From DATKRB01 sp036501425 (GTDB lineage: Bacteria; Actinomycetota; Acidimicrobiia; Acidimicrobiales; RAAP-2), in assembly GCA_036501425.1 (NCBI GenBank), contig DASYAI010000037.1, forward strand, positions 1-64,000: a stretch of 64,000 nt of DNA. Direction: 5' to 3'. Below the pieces are notes generated by a model. That model searched no databases and was not told the origin of the DNA. It saw only the letters and a list, made by a program, of their open reading frames with translations. This document shows positions 50,456-59,547 of this stretch, piece by piece (position 1 is the first letter of the stretch; the number at the start of each line of letters is the position of its first letter). The position numbers and the translations under genes are program-made.

Positions 50456-51523
50456 TCACCGGGGCCGGTCGGTCGGACCCCCGACGCCCGAGGATCCGAG
50501 GGAGTCGCGAACTGCCCGCTCGACCAGGGACAACGTCTCGTGCCGGGCCGCCCGGGGACCGGCCAGGTCCTCGAGGCACACCAGGGTGTCCGGTCGGCGC
50601 CCCACATCCAGCTCCGGGTCGATCGAGCCCACGACGCAGAGCACCGGCCGGTCGTGCGCCGCCCGCTCGATCAGGCTCCCGACGACCTTGCCCTCCAGCG
50701 AGCTGGCATCGAGGCGCCCTTCGCCGGTCATCACCACGTCGGCCCGGGCGAGGGCGGCGTCGAGGCCGATCAGCTCGGCCACCAGGTCGAAGCCGGGGAC
50801 CAGGCGAGCACCCAGGGCGGCCAGCCCTCCGGCGAGGCCGCCGGCGGCGCCGGCGCCGGCGAGAGTGCGGACCTCGACCCCCAGCTCGTCGCGGTAGCGG
50901 TCGGCCAACCGGTCCAGGCGCGCCGTCAGCCGGCGGACCTGGTCGGCATCGGCGCCCTTCTGGGGCCCGAACCGGCGGGCGGCGTCGGCGAACCGGGTAC
51001 GGACGTCGACCGCCGCCACCAGCTCGACGTCGCCCAGGGCCCGGGCGCTCCCCAGCATCTCGACCGCGCCCCGGCCCCCGTCGGTGGTGCCCGAGCCCCC
51101 GCAGCCGACGACGATCCGCCGGGCGCCGGCCGCTCGGGCGGCGAGGATGAGGTCCCCCACGCCTGCCGTCGTGGCGGCCATGACGGCGGCCCGCTCGACC
51201 ACTCCCGTGGCGGCCGAAGCGGTCGACTGCACCAGGGACAGGCCGGCCGCCGTGGCCATCTCGATCACCGCGGTGGCCCCACCCGGCGCGTCGGGCAGGT
51301 AGCGCCACTCGGCTTCGACGACCCGGTCCCCGACCGGCGCCTGCACCGACGTCCACCGGGGCTCGCCTCCGATCACGTCCAGCAGTCCGTCGCCGCCGTC
51401 GGACAGCGGGAGCGGCTCGGCGCTCCACCCGAGCGAGCGCGCCGCCCGGCACGCCGCCTCGGCCACCGCCCGAGCGCCGGCGGTGGAGCGGAACTTGTCC
51501 GGGGCGGCGAGGAGGTGGGGCAC
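50456..51523 (-). CDS. Glycerate kinase (GckA/GarK family)
   Basis: A 355-residue glycerate-2-kinase fold: LLAAPDKFRSTAGARAVAEA, PLSDGGDGLLDVIGG, VGCGGSGTTDGGRGAVEML, FGPQKGADADQVRRL and MTGEGRLDASSLEGKVVG. It phosphorylates D-glycerate. Its GTG at 51523 is 32 nt after the stop of the upstream glycosyltransferase on the same strand; convergent with the LON gene. Confidence 0.87.
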   Translation of the reverse strand: MPHLLAAPDKFRSTAGARAVAEAACRAARSLGWSAEPLPLSDGGDGLLDVIGGEPRWTSVQAPVGDRVVEAEWRYLPDAPGGATAVIEMATAAGLSLVQSTASAATGVVERAAVMAATTAGVGDLILAARAAGARRIVVGCGGSGTTDGGRGAVEMLGSARALGDVELVAAVDVRTRFADAARRFGPQKGADADQVRRLTARLDRLADRYRDELGVEVRTLAGAGAAGGLAGGLAALGARLVPGFDLVAELIGLDAALARADVVMTGEGRLDASSLEGKVVGSLIERAAHDRPVLCVVGSIDPELDVGRRPDTLVCLEDLAGPRAARHETLSLVERAVRDSLGSSGVGGPTDRPR

Positions 51524-51554
51524 AACGGTCGAGGCGGGGCCGGCTGCGACCGGC

Positions 51555-52733
51555 TCAGCGGTGGCGGGCGACCTGCTCGAGGAACGAGCGGTAGCGATCG
51601 ACGACGGTGGGCCAGCCGAAGTGCCGGGCCACGTAGCGGCCGCCCCGCCCGGCCAGCTCCTCGCGCAGCCCGACCGACCCCACGAGCCGGTCGAGGAGGG
51701 CTTCGAACTGGCCGTAGTCGGTGAACCAGAGCCCGCCGCCGGAGCGCTCGCAGTGCTCACGGGTGGGCTCGCAGGCGCCGTTCACCACCACGGGAAGCCC
51801 GGCGGCCCAACCCTCGACGACCGACAGGGAGAACGACTCGAGGGGGGAGGGGCTCACCAGGGCGACGGCGTCGCGCAGCAGCCCCCATTTGGCGGCCTCG
51901 TCCACCGGACCGGTCACGATCACGTCGGGGTGGGCCGGTGGCGGGTCGACGATCGATCCGGCCAGCACCAGCGCCAGGGGGCCGGGCCGCCGCTCCTTGT
52001 AGGCGGCGAACGCCCCGGCGAGCAGCGAGGTGCCCTTGGCCGCCTCCACCCGCCCCAGGCAGACCAGGTACGGGCGGTCGCCCAGCCCGGTGCACACCCG
52101 GGCCGCCTGGCGGTCCCCGGTCTGCCCGACGACCCCGGCGCCCAGCACCAGCTGGCGCGCCTGGGCCACCCGGAAGCGGCTCGTGACGAGGCGCCGCTCG
52201 CTGTCGGTGTGGAAGACCAACGCCCGGGCGCGCTCGAACACCGGGATGAACGCCCCGAGCCGGAACGCCGGCTCGTCGTGGGCGGCCGGGTGCAGCACGG
52301 CCCGGTCGGCCACCAGTGGCAGGCCCCGGACGGTCGGGTAGTAGAGGTAGGGATAGAAGGCGACCAGATCGGCATCCGATCCGGCAACCGCCTCGAGCAG
52401 TTCCGGGCAGCACGGGCCCTGCTTGTCCACCCACCGCTCCGCCTGCTCGGGCGTGGCCTGCTCGGGGTGCTGGAGCAACAGGCCCGAGTAGGGATGGAAA
52501 TCGGCCGCCCGGCCGGCCGCCGAGGCGAACCGCCGGACGGTGACCCCGGCCAGCTCCTCGGTGCCCGGCACCAGCTCGTCGCGCCAGCTGAGGGCGTCGA
52601 GGGCACAGGTGGTCAGCACCTCGACCTCCCAGCCGGCCAGGGCGACCAGGTGCTCGGCCAGCAGGCGGGCCGCCGTCTCGGCGCCGCCCAGGACCGCCGT
52701 GCCGTAGCGGGGAACGACATAGGCGATCTTCAG
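51555..52733 (-). CDS. Family-4 glycosyltransferase
   Basis: A 392-residue GT-B enzyme: IAYVVPRYGTAVLGGAETAARLLAEHLV, YLVCLGRVEAAKGTSLLAGAF (donor-binding), SLESFSLSVVEGWAAGLPVVVNG (E-x7-E nucleotide-sugar motif region, PLESFSL...E). The start is unusual: only CTG at 52733 fits, with GAGGAGG 7 nt upstream, since the in-frame sequence further upstream is the tRNA-Leu gene. A closely similar paralogue is at 58245. Confidence 0.85.
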   Translation of the reverse strand: MKIAYVVPRYGTAVLGGAETAARLLAEHLVALAGWEVEVLTTCALDALSWRDELVPGTEELAGVTVRRFASAAGRAADFHPYSGLLLQHPEQATPEQAERWVDKQGPCCPELLEAVAGSDADLVAFYPYLYYPTVRGLPLVADRAVLHPAAHDEPAFRLGAFIPVFERARALVFHTDSERRLVTSRFRVAQARQLVLGAGVVGQTGDRQAARVCTGLGDRPYLVCLGRVEAAKGTSLLAGAFAAYKERRPGPLALVLAGSIVDPPPAHPDVIVTGPVDEAAKWGLLRDAVALVSPSPLESFSLSVVEGWAAGLPVVVNGACEPTREHCERSGGGLWFTDYGQFEALLDRLVGSVGLREELAGRGGRYVARHFGWPTVVDRYRSFLEQVARHR

Positions 52734-52798
52734 GGAGCTGCCTCCTCGGGCGGTGCCTCCGCCGACGGCGCCTGGTCGGACGGTGCCGCCTCGGACGG

Positions 52799-52880
52799 TG
52801 CGGACGAGAGGATTCGAACCTCCACCCCCGAAGGGACCGGGACCTAAACCCGGCGCGTCTACCGATTCCGCCACGTCCGC
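52799..52880 (-). tRNA. tRNA-Leu (anticodon UAG)
   Basis: An 82-nt type-II tRNA: acceptor GCGGACG (5' end 52880) pairs with CGTCCGC and discriminator A (52799). D-arm GCGGAATCGGTAGACGC, anticodon stem CCGGG-loop TTTAGGT-CCCGG with anticodon UAG (52844-52846), a long variable arm (CCCTTCGGGGGTGG), and T-loop GGTTCGAATCC. CCA is not encoded. Confidence 0.93.
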
Positions 52881-52969
52881 GCGGCCAGCGATGAACCGCC
52901 CGGATCATAGGGCCCGGGGCGCCGGCACCTCGGCCGCGGGCGATGCTCCCGGGGCCCGGCTCGGGCGGG

Positions 52970-52975
52970 TAGCCT
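52970..52975 (+). promoter_or_regulatory. Leaderless -10 box TAGCCT before clpP
   Basis: TAGCCT ends exactly 6 nt before the clpP ATG (52982). No Shine-Dalgarno is seen. Probably the promoter for clpP and perhaps the glycan-export genes that follow closely. Confidence 0.5.
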
Positions 52976-52981
52976 CACGAG

Positions 52982-53593
52982 ATGGCCCCGGAACCCTCGC
53001 TGCCCCAGATCCTTTCTGCCACCGGGGGTCCCGACCCCACGGGCGACATCTACCAGCGCCTGCTGAAGGAACGCATCGTCTTCATCGGCAGCGCCATCGA
53101 CCAGAACACCGCCAACCTGGTGTGCGCCCAGCTGATCCTGCTCGAGGCGGAGGACCACGAGCGGGACATCTCGCTCTACATCAACTCGCCGGGTGGCTCG
53201 GTCACCGACGGGCTCGCCATCTACGACACCATGCAGTACGTGCGCAGCGACGTGAGCACCATCTGCGTGGGGCTGGCGGCGTCGATGGGCCAGTTCCTGC
53301 TCTGCGCCGGCGCCCCGGGCAAGCGCTACGCCCTCCCGCACTCGAGGATCCTGATGCACCAGCCCTCGGGCTCCATGCAGGGTCAGGCGGCGGATATCGC
53401 CATCCAGGCCGAGCAGATCATCTACCTCAAGCGCATGATGGCCGAGCGCATCGCCCTGCACACCGGCCAGCCCATCGAGCGCATCGAGGCCGACTCGGAC
53501 CGCGACCGCTGGTTCACGGCGGAAGAGGCGCGTGACTACGGGTTCATCGACCGGGTCATCGACCGGTCGCCCGCGCCGGCAGGGAGCGCCTGA
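52982..53593 (+). CDS. clpP: ATP-dependent Clp protease proteolytic subunit ClpP
   Basis: A 203-residue ClpP: ERIVFIGSAIDQNTANLV, YINSPGGSVTDGLAIYDTM, VGLAASMGQFLL (nucleophile Ser), HSRILMHQPSGSMQGQA (His) and ERIEADSDRDRWFTAEEARD (Asp). No tig or clpX neighbours, so this is an isolated or additional clpP copy. It stands before a glycan export operon, 2 nt apart from it, which is unusual. Confidence 0.93.
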   Translation: MAPEPSLPQILSATGGPDPTGDIYQRLLKERIVFIGSAIDQNTANLVCAQLILLEAEDHERDISLYINSPGGSVTDGLAIYDTMQYVRSDVSTICVGLAASMGQFLLCAGAPGKRYALPHSRILMHQPSGSMQGQAADIAIQAEQIIYLKRMMAERIALHTGQPIERIEADSDRDRWFTAEEARDYGFIDRVIDRSPAPAGSA

Positions 53594-53595
53594 GC

Positions 53596-54621
53596 GTGAC
53601 CCTCGAAGTTCCGGCGTCGGCCGCCCCCTCGGGTCCGCCGACCCGAACCCGGTCGGCGCTCGACCCGGCCGGTTCGACCGGACCGGGGACCGGCCCAGGC
53701 CTCCCGACGGGTGGCGCCACCCGGGCCAAGGTGACCCGGGTGGTGTCGGCCGACGTCAGCGTCTGGCAGCGGATGGCCGACATCTGGGGCTCGCGTGAGC
53801 TCCTGACGTACCTGGTCCGGACCGAGATCAAGGTCAAGTACAAGAACTCGGTCCTCGGGCTCGTGTGGTCGATGATCGCCCCGGCGATGACGCTGGCGAT
53901 CTACTTCATCGTGTTCCAGTACATCGCCCGCAACGGCGTGCCGCACTTCGTGATCTTCTTGTTCTCGGGCCTCCTCGTGTGGAACCTGTTCCAGGTCGGG
54001 GTCCAGACCGGAACCGGCGTGGTGGTGAACAACGCCGGGTTGGTCAAGAAGGTCTCGTTCCCCCGCGAGATCCTGGCGCTGGCCTCGATGGGGTCGGCGT
54101 CGGTGTTCTTCGTCTTCCAGGCCGTCGTGATGGTGATCTTCATGGTGGTGCTCCACTCGGCCCCCGACTGGAGCTACCTGCCCCTGGTGCCGCTGGCGCT
54201 GGTGGCGGTGCTCGTGCTCGGGTCGGGCCTCGCCCTCGTGCTGTCGGCGGTGAACGTCTACCTGCGCGACACCCAGCACCTGGTCGAGGTGCTCATGACG
54301 GCGTGGTTCTGGGCCTGCCCGATCGTCTACGCCTTTCAGGCCAACATCGGCAACCGGCTGGGTCCCCGGGGCCTCACCTGGCTGTACTTTCTCAACCCCC
54401 TCACACCGCTCGTACTGAGCTTCCAGCGCGCCCTCTACGCCCACGTGGTGGTCGGGAACACGACGTCGGCCGCCGCCGCCCCTCTGCGGGTGCTGCCGGC
54501 CCACGGCTTCGCCTGGTACGCCGGCCTCGACCTCGCGGTGCTGGCCATCGGGCTGGTGCTCTTCGTGGTCGCCCTGGCCATCTTCGGGCGGCTCGAGGGC
54601 AACTTCGCCGAGGAGCTCTGA
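53596..54621 (+). CDS. ABC-2 transporter permease (Wzm-like polysaccharide exporter)
   Basis: A 341-residue permease: after an N-terminal Pro/Gly/Thr-rich ~60-residue tail, six helices with DIWGSRELLTYLVRTEIKVKYKNSVLG and FLNPLTPLVLSFQRALY, conserved in O-antigen/teichoic-acid ABC exporters (Wzm/TagG). GTG start 2 nt after the clpP stop. It pairs with the ATPase downstream. Confidence 0.9.
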   Translation: MTLEVPASAAPSGPPTRTRSALDPAGSTGPGTGPGLPTGGATRAKVTRVVSADVSVWQRMADIWGSRELLTYLVRTEIKVKYKNSVLGLVWSMIAPAMTLAIYFIVFQYIARNGVPHFVIFLFSGLLVWNLFQVGVQTGTGVVVNNAGLVKKVSFPREILALASMGSASVFFVFQAVVMVIFMVVLHSAPDWSYLPLVPLALVAVLVLGSGLALVLSAVNVYLRDTQHLVEVLMTAWFWACPIVYAFQANIGNRLGPRGLTWLYFLNPLTPLVLSFQRALYAHVVVGNTTSAAAAPLRVLPAHGFAWYAGLDLAVLAIGLVLFVVALAIFGRLEGNFAEEL

Positions 54622-54623
54622 GC

Positions 54624-56015
54624 GTGGGCACCGTCGCCGTGGACGTCCAGGGCGTCTCCAAGCGGTTCCGGCTCCACCACGAGCGGTACACGTCGCTGAA
54701 GGAACGGGTGATCCACGCCGGCCGCAGCCCGCACGAGGACCTCTGGGCCCTGCGCGACATCTCCTTCGACGTGGGCGAGGGCGAGACCGTCGGCATCCTG
54801 GGCCGCAACGGATCGGGCAAGTCCACCCTGCTCAAGTGCATCTGCGGCGTCCTGCAGCCGACGTCGGGACGGGTCGTGGTGCGGGGCAAGCTGGCCGGGC
54901 TGCTCGAGCTCGGGGCCGGGTTCCAGCAGGAGCTCTCCGGGCGCGAGAACGTCTACCTGAACGGCTCGATGCTCGGCATGTCCAAGGCCGAGGTGGACCG
55001 GGTCTTCGACGACGTGGTGGCCTTCGCCGAGCTGGACCACTTCATCGACAACCAGGTGAAGTTCTACTCCTCGGGGATGTACGTGCGCCTGGGCTTCGCC
55101 GTGGCGGTGAACGTGGACCCCGACATCCTGGTGGTCGACGAGGTGCTGGCGGTGGGCGACGAGCGGTTTCAGCGCAAGTGCATGGAGCGGATCAAGCGCT
55201 TCCAGAGCGAAGGCCGGACCATCCTCTTCGTGTCCCACTCGCCCGACCAGGTGCGCTCGATCTGCGACCGCGCCGTGGTGCTGAGCGACGGGTCGATGAT
55301 CGGCATGGGCGCTCCGGGCGAGGCGGTGCGGATCTTCCGCGAGCACCTGCTCGAGGTGGACGGCGACTCGAGCCTCGGCGCGTCGACGTCGTCCCCTATG
55401 GTGGCGCCCGAGTCCCTGCTCGGCGCCGGGGGGGAACGGGCGGCATCGGTTGGCGCCCGCTCGACCCTGGCCGGTGGACCCGGGTCGGGCCCGGCCGGCG
55501 GCGCGCTCGAGCACGCCGAGCGCCCGGTGCGCCTCGACGTGGTCCGGGTCCAGTACCCCGGCGTCGGTGAGCGCCCGTACCTGCTGAGCGGCCAGCCGCT
55601 GGCGGTGCAGGTCGGCTTCGACGCCCTCGAGCCGGTCGAGGGGATCGTCTTCACCCTCGAGGTCCGAGACGCCGAGGGCTCGGCGTTCATCCGCACCGAC
55701 ACCAGCATCTTGGGGGAGCACTTCGACATCGCCCGCGGCCCGGGGATGATGGAGTTCGTCTTCGAGTCCTTCCCCCTCCTCGACGGGGTCTACGACGTGG
55801 TGGTCGGGATCCAGAGCCGCTTCGGCGGCGTCCTGTTCGACTGGCGGGAGCCGGCCTGCGCGGTCGAGGTGATGAACCCCGGCCGGGCCACCGGCCTGAT
55901 CTCCATACCGACCTCGGCCACCTTGCTCTACGGCGGGCTGCCGGGGGCGCCGGGTGGCCCCGTCGAGGCCGATGGCGCGGCGGTGCCGAGCGCCCCGGCC
56001 GGCGGGGCCCGATGA
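54624..56015 (+). CDS. ABC transporter ATPase with C-terminal carbohydrate-binding domain (Wzt-like)
   Basis: 463 residues: Walker A VGILGRNGSGKSTLLKCICG, FYSSGMYVRLGFAVA (signature), ILVVDEVLAVGDERFQRKCM (Walker B and D-loop), then at ~290-440 a Wzt_C beta-sandwich (GIVFTLEVRDAEGSAFIRTD, DVVVGIQSRFGGVLFDWREP). In Wzt the C-domain recognises the terminally modified glycan end, and a methyltransferase gene follows here. GTG start; its TGA overlaps the next gene (ATGA). Confidence 0.9.
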   Translation: MGTVAVDVQGVSKRFRLHHERYTSLKERVIHAGRSPHEDLWALRDISFDVGEGETVGILGRNGSGKSTLLKCICGVLQPTSGRVVVRGKLAGLLELGAGFQQELSGRENVYLNGSMLGMSKAEVDRVFDDVVAFAELDHFIDNQVKFYSSGMYVRLGFAVAVNVDPDILVVDEVLAVGDERFQRKCMERIKRFQSEGRTILFVSHSPDQVRSICDRAVVLSDGSMIGMGAPGEAVRIFREHLLEVDGDSSLGASTSSPMVAPESLLGAGGERAASVGARSTLAGGPGSGPAGGALEHAERPVRLDVVRVQYPGVGERPYLLSGQPLAVQVGFDALEPVEGIVFTLEVRDAEGSAFIRTDTSILGEHFDIARGPGMMEFVFESFPLLDGVYDVVVGIQSRFGGVLFDWREPACAVEVMNPGRATGLISIPTSATLLYGGLPGAPGGPVEADGAAVPSAPAGGAR

Positions 56016-57055
56016 CGGTGGCGAGCGGTCCTCCGACCGGCACCGACGACCGGCCCGGGGACGCCGGGGACCAGGCCCCGGGCACCGAGGAGGACCCGGA
56101 GTTCTTGGTCCGGGTGATGGCCGAGATCGACGAGGAGGTCCGGGCCCGTCGGGCCTCGGGGGACCTGCCCCCCCGGGTCGAGCGCGAGCTCGACGAGCTG
56201 TTCCTGCAGTTCTCCCCGGTGGGCGGCCGCTCCGGCGGCCTGCGCGAGGCGCTGCGCATGGTGGACGGCGCCACCTTCATCGACCCGGTCGTGCCGGTCG
56301 CCTCGGCCAAGTCGGGCGGTGCGGTGGTCAAGCGCGGGGTCCGGCAGCTCAGCCTCTGGTACATGGGGTACGTCACCCACCAGGTGAGCCAGTTCGCCAC
56401 CGCCGTCAGCCGGACGCTGCACCTGGTGAACGACGAGCTGCGGGCGGTGCGCGAGCAGCTCGAGGCCCAGCGGATCCCCCCGGGCGAGGTGGTCGAGGTG
56501 CCGTGGGCCCACCGCCCCGACGCGTGGTGGGTCCCCGAGGCGCTGCGGGCGTTGGGCGCGGCGCCCGGCCGGGTGCTGCACGCCGCCTGTGGCGACGGGT
56601 GGTTGGTCGCCGCCTGCGAGGAGGAGGGCCTCGACGCCTACGGGGTGGACCCACGCCCGGCGGCCGACCTCGGGGGTTCGGGGTCCCGGGACCTGCGCAA
56701 CGAGTCGGTGCTCGAGCACCTGCGGGCCAGCGCGCCCGCCGCCCTCGGGGCGCTCGTCCTCACCGGCGTGGTCGAGTCGATGGCTCCCGGCGAGCGGGGG
56801 CAGCTGCTCGAGCTGGTGCTCGACCGGCTGGCGCCGGGCGGACTGTTGGCCGTCCACTCGCTCTCGCCGGCCGCCTGGGCCGACGACGACCTGCCGGTGG
56901 CCGCCGATCTGGCGTTCGGGCACCCGCTACGCATCGGGACGTGGCGGTCCCTGCTCGAGCAGGCCGGGTTCGACGTCCGGGCCGTCCCGGGGGGCGACGG
57001 GCGGGACTACCTGGTCCTCGCCACCCTCGGTGGCGCACTGCCCACCCGGCGGTGA
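56012..57055 (+). CDS. SAM-dependent methyltransferase, possible glycan terminator
   Basis: A 347-residue protein. The N-terminal ~100 residues are acidic and helical (FLVRVMAEIDEEVRARRASG), then membrane-proximal-like helices; the C-terminal half is a class I SAM fold with LHAACGDGWLVAACEEEGLD (motif I), ALVLTGVVESMAPGERGQLL and LAPGGLLAVHSLSP. Positioned directly after wzt, it may methylate the chain end that Wzt recognises; this is inference. The domain order resembles WbdD-type N-terminal attachments. Confidence 0.7.
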   Translation: MTVASGPPTGTDDRPGDAGDQAPGTEEDPEFLVRVMAEIDEEVRARRASGDLPPRVERELDELFLQFSPVGGRSGGLREALRMVDGATFIDPVVPVASAKSGGAVVKRGVRQLSLWYMGYVTHQVSQFATAVSRTLHLVNDELRAVREQLEAQRIPPGEVVEVPWAHRPDAWWVPEALRALGAAPGRVLHAACGDGWLVAACEEEGLDAYGVDPRPAADLGGSGSRDLRNESVLEHLRASAPAALGALVLTGVVESMAPGERGQLLELVLDRLAPGGLLAVHSLSPAAWADDDLPVAADLAFGHPLRIGTWRSLLEQAGFDVRAVPGGDGRDYLVLATLGGALPTRR

Positions 57056-58248
57056 GCGAGGGGAGCGGCGCCTCGCCCGGGGCCGTGCACCAGTTCGTGC
57101 CGGCGCTGATCCCCCGGGACGCCACCGGAAGCCACACCCTGCTGCTCCGCGACGCCCTGCGGCGGGCGGGCCTGCGCTCGGAGATCTTCGCCGAGGCGAC
57201 GCACGACGAGCTGCTCGCCGAGAGCATCCCGGCCGAGCGCTACCCCCAGGTGGCCGCGCCGGGCGACGTCCTCGTCTACCAGTTCTCCACGTCGTCGATG
57301 GTGGCCGAGCTGCTGGCCGACCGACCGGAGCCCCTGGTGATCCACTACCACAACATCACCGGCCCTGAGCACTACGAGGCGTGGGAGCCCGACATCGCCC
57401 GCCGGGCCGCCGACGCCCGGCGCCAGTTGCGCCTTCTGGCGCCCCGGGCGGTGCTGGGCCTGGCCGACAGCGCCTTCAACGAGGCCGATCTGCGGGCGGC
57501 CGGCTGCGGGCGCACCCTGGTGGTGCCGGTGCTGTCGGACCACGGCCGGTTGGGGGTCCCGCCCGACCCGCCGACGGTCGCCGCCCTGGCGGCGGGCAAG
57601 GCGGCCGGCGGTGCCGACTGGCTCTTCGTGGGTCGCCTGGTCCCCTCCAAGGCCCAGCACGAGCTCGTGAAAGCGCTCTGGGTCTACCGGCGGCTCTACG
57701 ACCCCCGGGCCCGGCTCCACCTGGTGGGCCTGCCCGCCTCCCCGCCCTACGCCCGGGCGTTGGCGGCATTCATCGACTCCCTCGGCCTGGCTGACGCGGC
57801 CGTCGTCCACGGGGAGGTGAGCGATGCCGCCCTGGCCGCCCACTTCGCCGCGGCCGACGTCTTCGTGTGCCTCTCACAGCACGAGGGGTTCGGCATCCCG
57901 CTGCTCGAGGCCATGGGCACCGGGACCCCGGTGGTGGCGCTGGACGCGGGGGCGGTCGGCTCCACCCTGGGCGATGCGGGGGTGGTGCTCGCCCCCGCCG
58001 GTGCTCTCCGGGTGGCCGCGGCGGTGCACCGGATCCTGGGGGACCCCCGTCTGCACGCCGCCCTGGTCGGTGCCGGCCGGCGGCGGGCCGGCCAGCTCGC
58101 GCTGGCGACCAGCACCGCGGTCACGGTGGCCGCCTTGGTGGACCTGGTCGAGCAGGGCCGCGCCGGCCAGCCGGCACCGGCCGGGCCCCCGGCCCGAGCG
58201 GTCACCCCGGCCACCACCTCCCCGACGGCCGGATCGGGCCGCCGGTGA
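57052..58248 (+). CDS. Family-4 glycosyltransferase
   Basis: A 398-residue GT-B enzyme beginning VSEGSGASPGAVHQFVPALIPRDATGSHTLLLRDALRRAG. Donor half: DWLFVGRLVPSKAQHELVKAL and FVCLSQHEGFGIPLLEAMGTGTPVVA (EGFGIPLLEAM is the GT4 donor motif). GTGA overlap with the methyltransferase. C-terminal ~35 residues are low-complexity Pro/Ala. It likely adds a sugar to the exported glycan. Confidence 0.85.
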   Translation: MSEGSGASPGAVHQFVPALIPRDATGSHTLLLRDALRRAGLRSEIFAEATHDELLAESIPAERYPQVAAPGDVLVYQFSTSSMVAELLADRPEPLVIHYHNITGPEHYEAWEPDIARRAADARRQLRLLAPRAVLGLADSAFNEADLRAAGCGRTLVVPVLSDHGRLGVPPDPPTVAALAAGKAAGGADWLFVGRLVPSKAQHELVKALWVYRRLYDPRARLHLVGLPASPPYARALAAFIDSLGLADAAVVHGEVSDAALAAHFAAADVFVCLSQHEGFGIPLLEAMGTGTPVVALDAGAVGSTLGDAGVVLAPAGALRVAAAVHRILGDPRLHAALVGAGRRRAGQLALATSTAVTVAALVDLVEQGRAGQPAPAGPPARAVTPATTSPTAGSGRR

Positions 58249-59441
58249 GGGTCGCGTTTGTCACGCCCCGCTACGGGCTGGAGGTCACCGGCGGCGCCGA
58301 GACGGCGGCCCGGATGCTGGCAGAGCACCTGGTCGCCACGCTCGGCTGGGAGGTCGAGGCGTACTCGACCTGTGCCCTCGACCCGGTCACCTGGGACGAC
58401 GCCCTTCGCCCGGGGGACGACGCCGTCAACGGGGTCACCGTGCACCGGTTCCGGGCTGCCGGCCGGAGCCGGGCCTTCTACGACCTCGACGGCAAGGTCC
58501 GGCTGGCCCCGTTGGAGGCCAGCCGCGAGCAGTCGCTGCGCTGGGTGGACCTGAACGGTCCGGTGAGCCCCGAGCTGGTCGAGGCCGTGCTGGCCAGCCG
58601 AGCCGACGTGGTCTGCTACTACCCCTACCTGTACCACCCCACGGTGGCCACGATCCGCCGGGTCTCGGTGCCGGCCGTCCTGCACCCGGCGGCCCACGAC
58701 GAGCCGTCGCTCTACCTGAAGGTCTTCCGGGGCACCTACGCCGCCGCCGACGCCCTGTGCTACGCCACGGCGGCCGAGCGCCGGCTGGTCCAACGGGTGC
58801 ACCCGGTCGCCGACCGCCCGCAGATCGTCCTCGGGCTCGGGGTGGGCGAACCGAGCGGCTCGGGACGCCCGGGCGGGCAGCTCCTCGGCATCGGCGACCG
58901 GCCCTACCTGGTGAGTGTGGGCCGGGTGGACGAGCACAAGGGCTCGGCCATGCTGGCCCGCTTCTTCGCCTCCTACAAGGACCGCCACCCGTCCGACCTC
59001 ACGCTGGCCCTCGTCGGCCAGGTGGTGTGCGAGGTGCCCGACCGGCCCGACATCGTGCTGACCGGGGCGGTGGACGAGGCCGCGAAGTGGGACATCGTCC
59101 GAGGCGCCGTGGCCTCGGTGTCCCCTTCGGCTCTCGAGTCGTTCTCGCTGGTGGTCCTCGAGGCGTGGGAGGCCGGTGTCCCGGTGGTGGTGAACGCCGC
59201 CTGCGCGCCCACGCGCGAGCACTGCGAGCGTTCGGCCGGGGGGTTGTGGTTCGGCTCCTATGCCCAGTTCGAGGCGGTGGTCGACCGGCTGGTGGCCGAC
59301 GCCGGCCTTCGCCGGCGGCTGGCGACGAATGGCAAGGCCTACGTCGACCGGTACTACCAGTGGCCGGCGCTCATCGCCCGCTACGGGGACTTCCTCGGCC
59401 AGGTGGCGGCCCGGGGCCGCGGCCCGGTCGGGGTGCTGTGA
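58245..59441 (+). CDS. Family-4 glycosyltransferase, paralogue of the one at 51555
   Basis: A 398-residue GT-B enzyme: VAFVTPRYGLEVTGGAETAARML, PYLVSVGRVDEHKGSAMLARF, SPSALESFSLVVLEAWEAGVPVVVN. Its blocks YYPYLYHPTV, HPAAHDEPS, GAVDEAAKWDIVRGAVASVSPS and CAPTREHCERSAGGLWFGSY repeat in the paralogue at 51555. GTGA overlap with the previous glycosyltransferase. The final gene of the glycan operon. Confidence 0.87.
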   Translation: MRVAFVTPRYGLEVTGGAETAARMLAEHLVATLGWEVEAYSTCALDPVTWDDALRPGDDAVNGVTVHRFRAAGRSRAFYDLDGKVRLAPLEASREQSLRWVDLNGPVSPELVEAVLASRADVVCYYPYLYHPTVATIRRVSVPAVLHPAAHDEPSLYLKVFRGTYAAADALCYATAAERRLVQRVHPVADRPQIVLGLGVGEPSGSGRPGGQLLGIGDRPYLVSVGRVDEHKGSAMLARFFASYKDRHPSDLTLALVGQVVCEVPDRPDIVLTGAVDEAAKWDIVRGAVASVSPSALESFSLVVLEAWEAGVPVVVNAACAPTREHCERSAGGLWFGSYAQFEAVVDRLVADAGLRRRLATNGKAYVDRYYQWPALIARYGDFLGQVAARGRGPVGVL

Positions 59442-59547
59442 GGTGAGCGCGCTGGGCGCCGAGCCGTGGTGGCCGGTGACCGGCGCCGGCGACCCGAGGT
59501 CCCGGCCGCACCGGAGCGGCGGGAGGACGTCGGTAGCATCGGCACGT

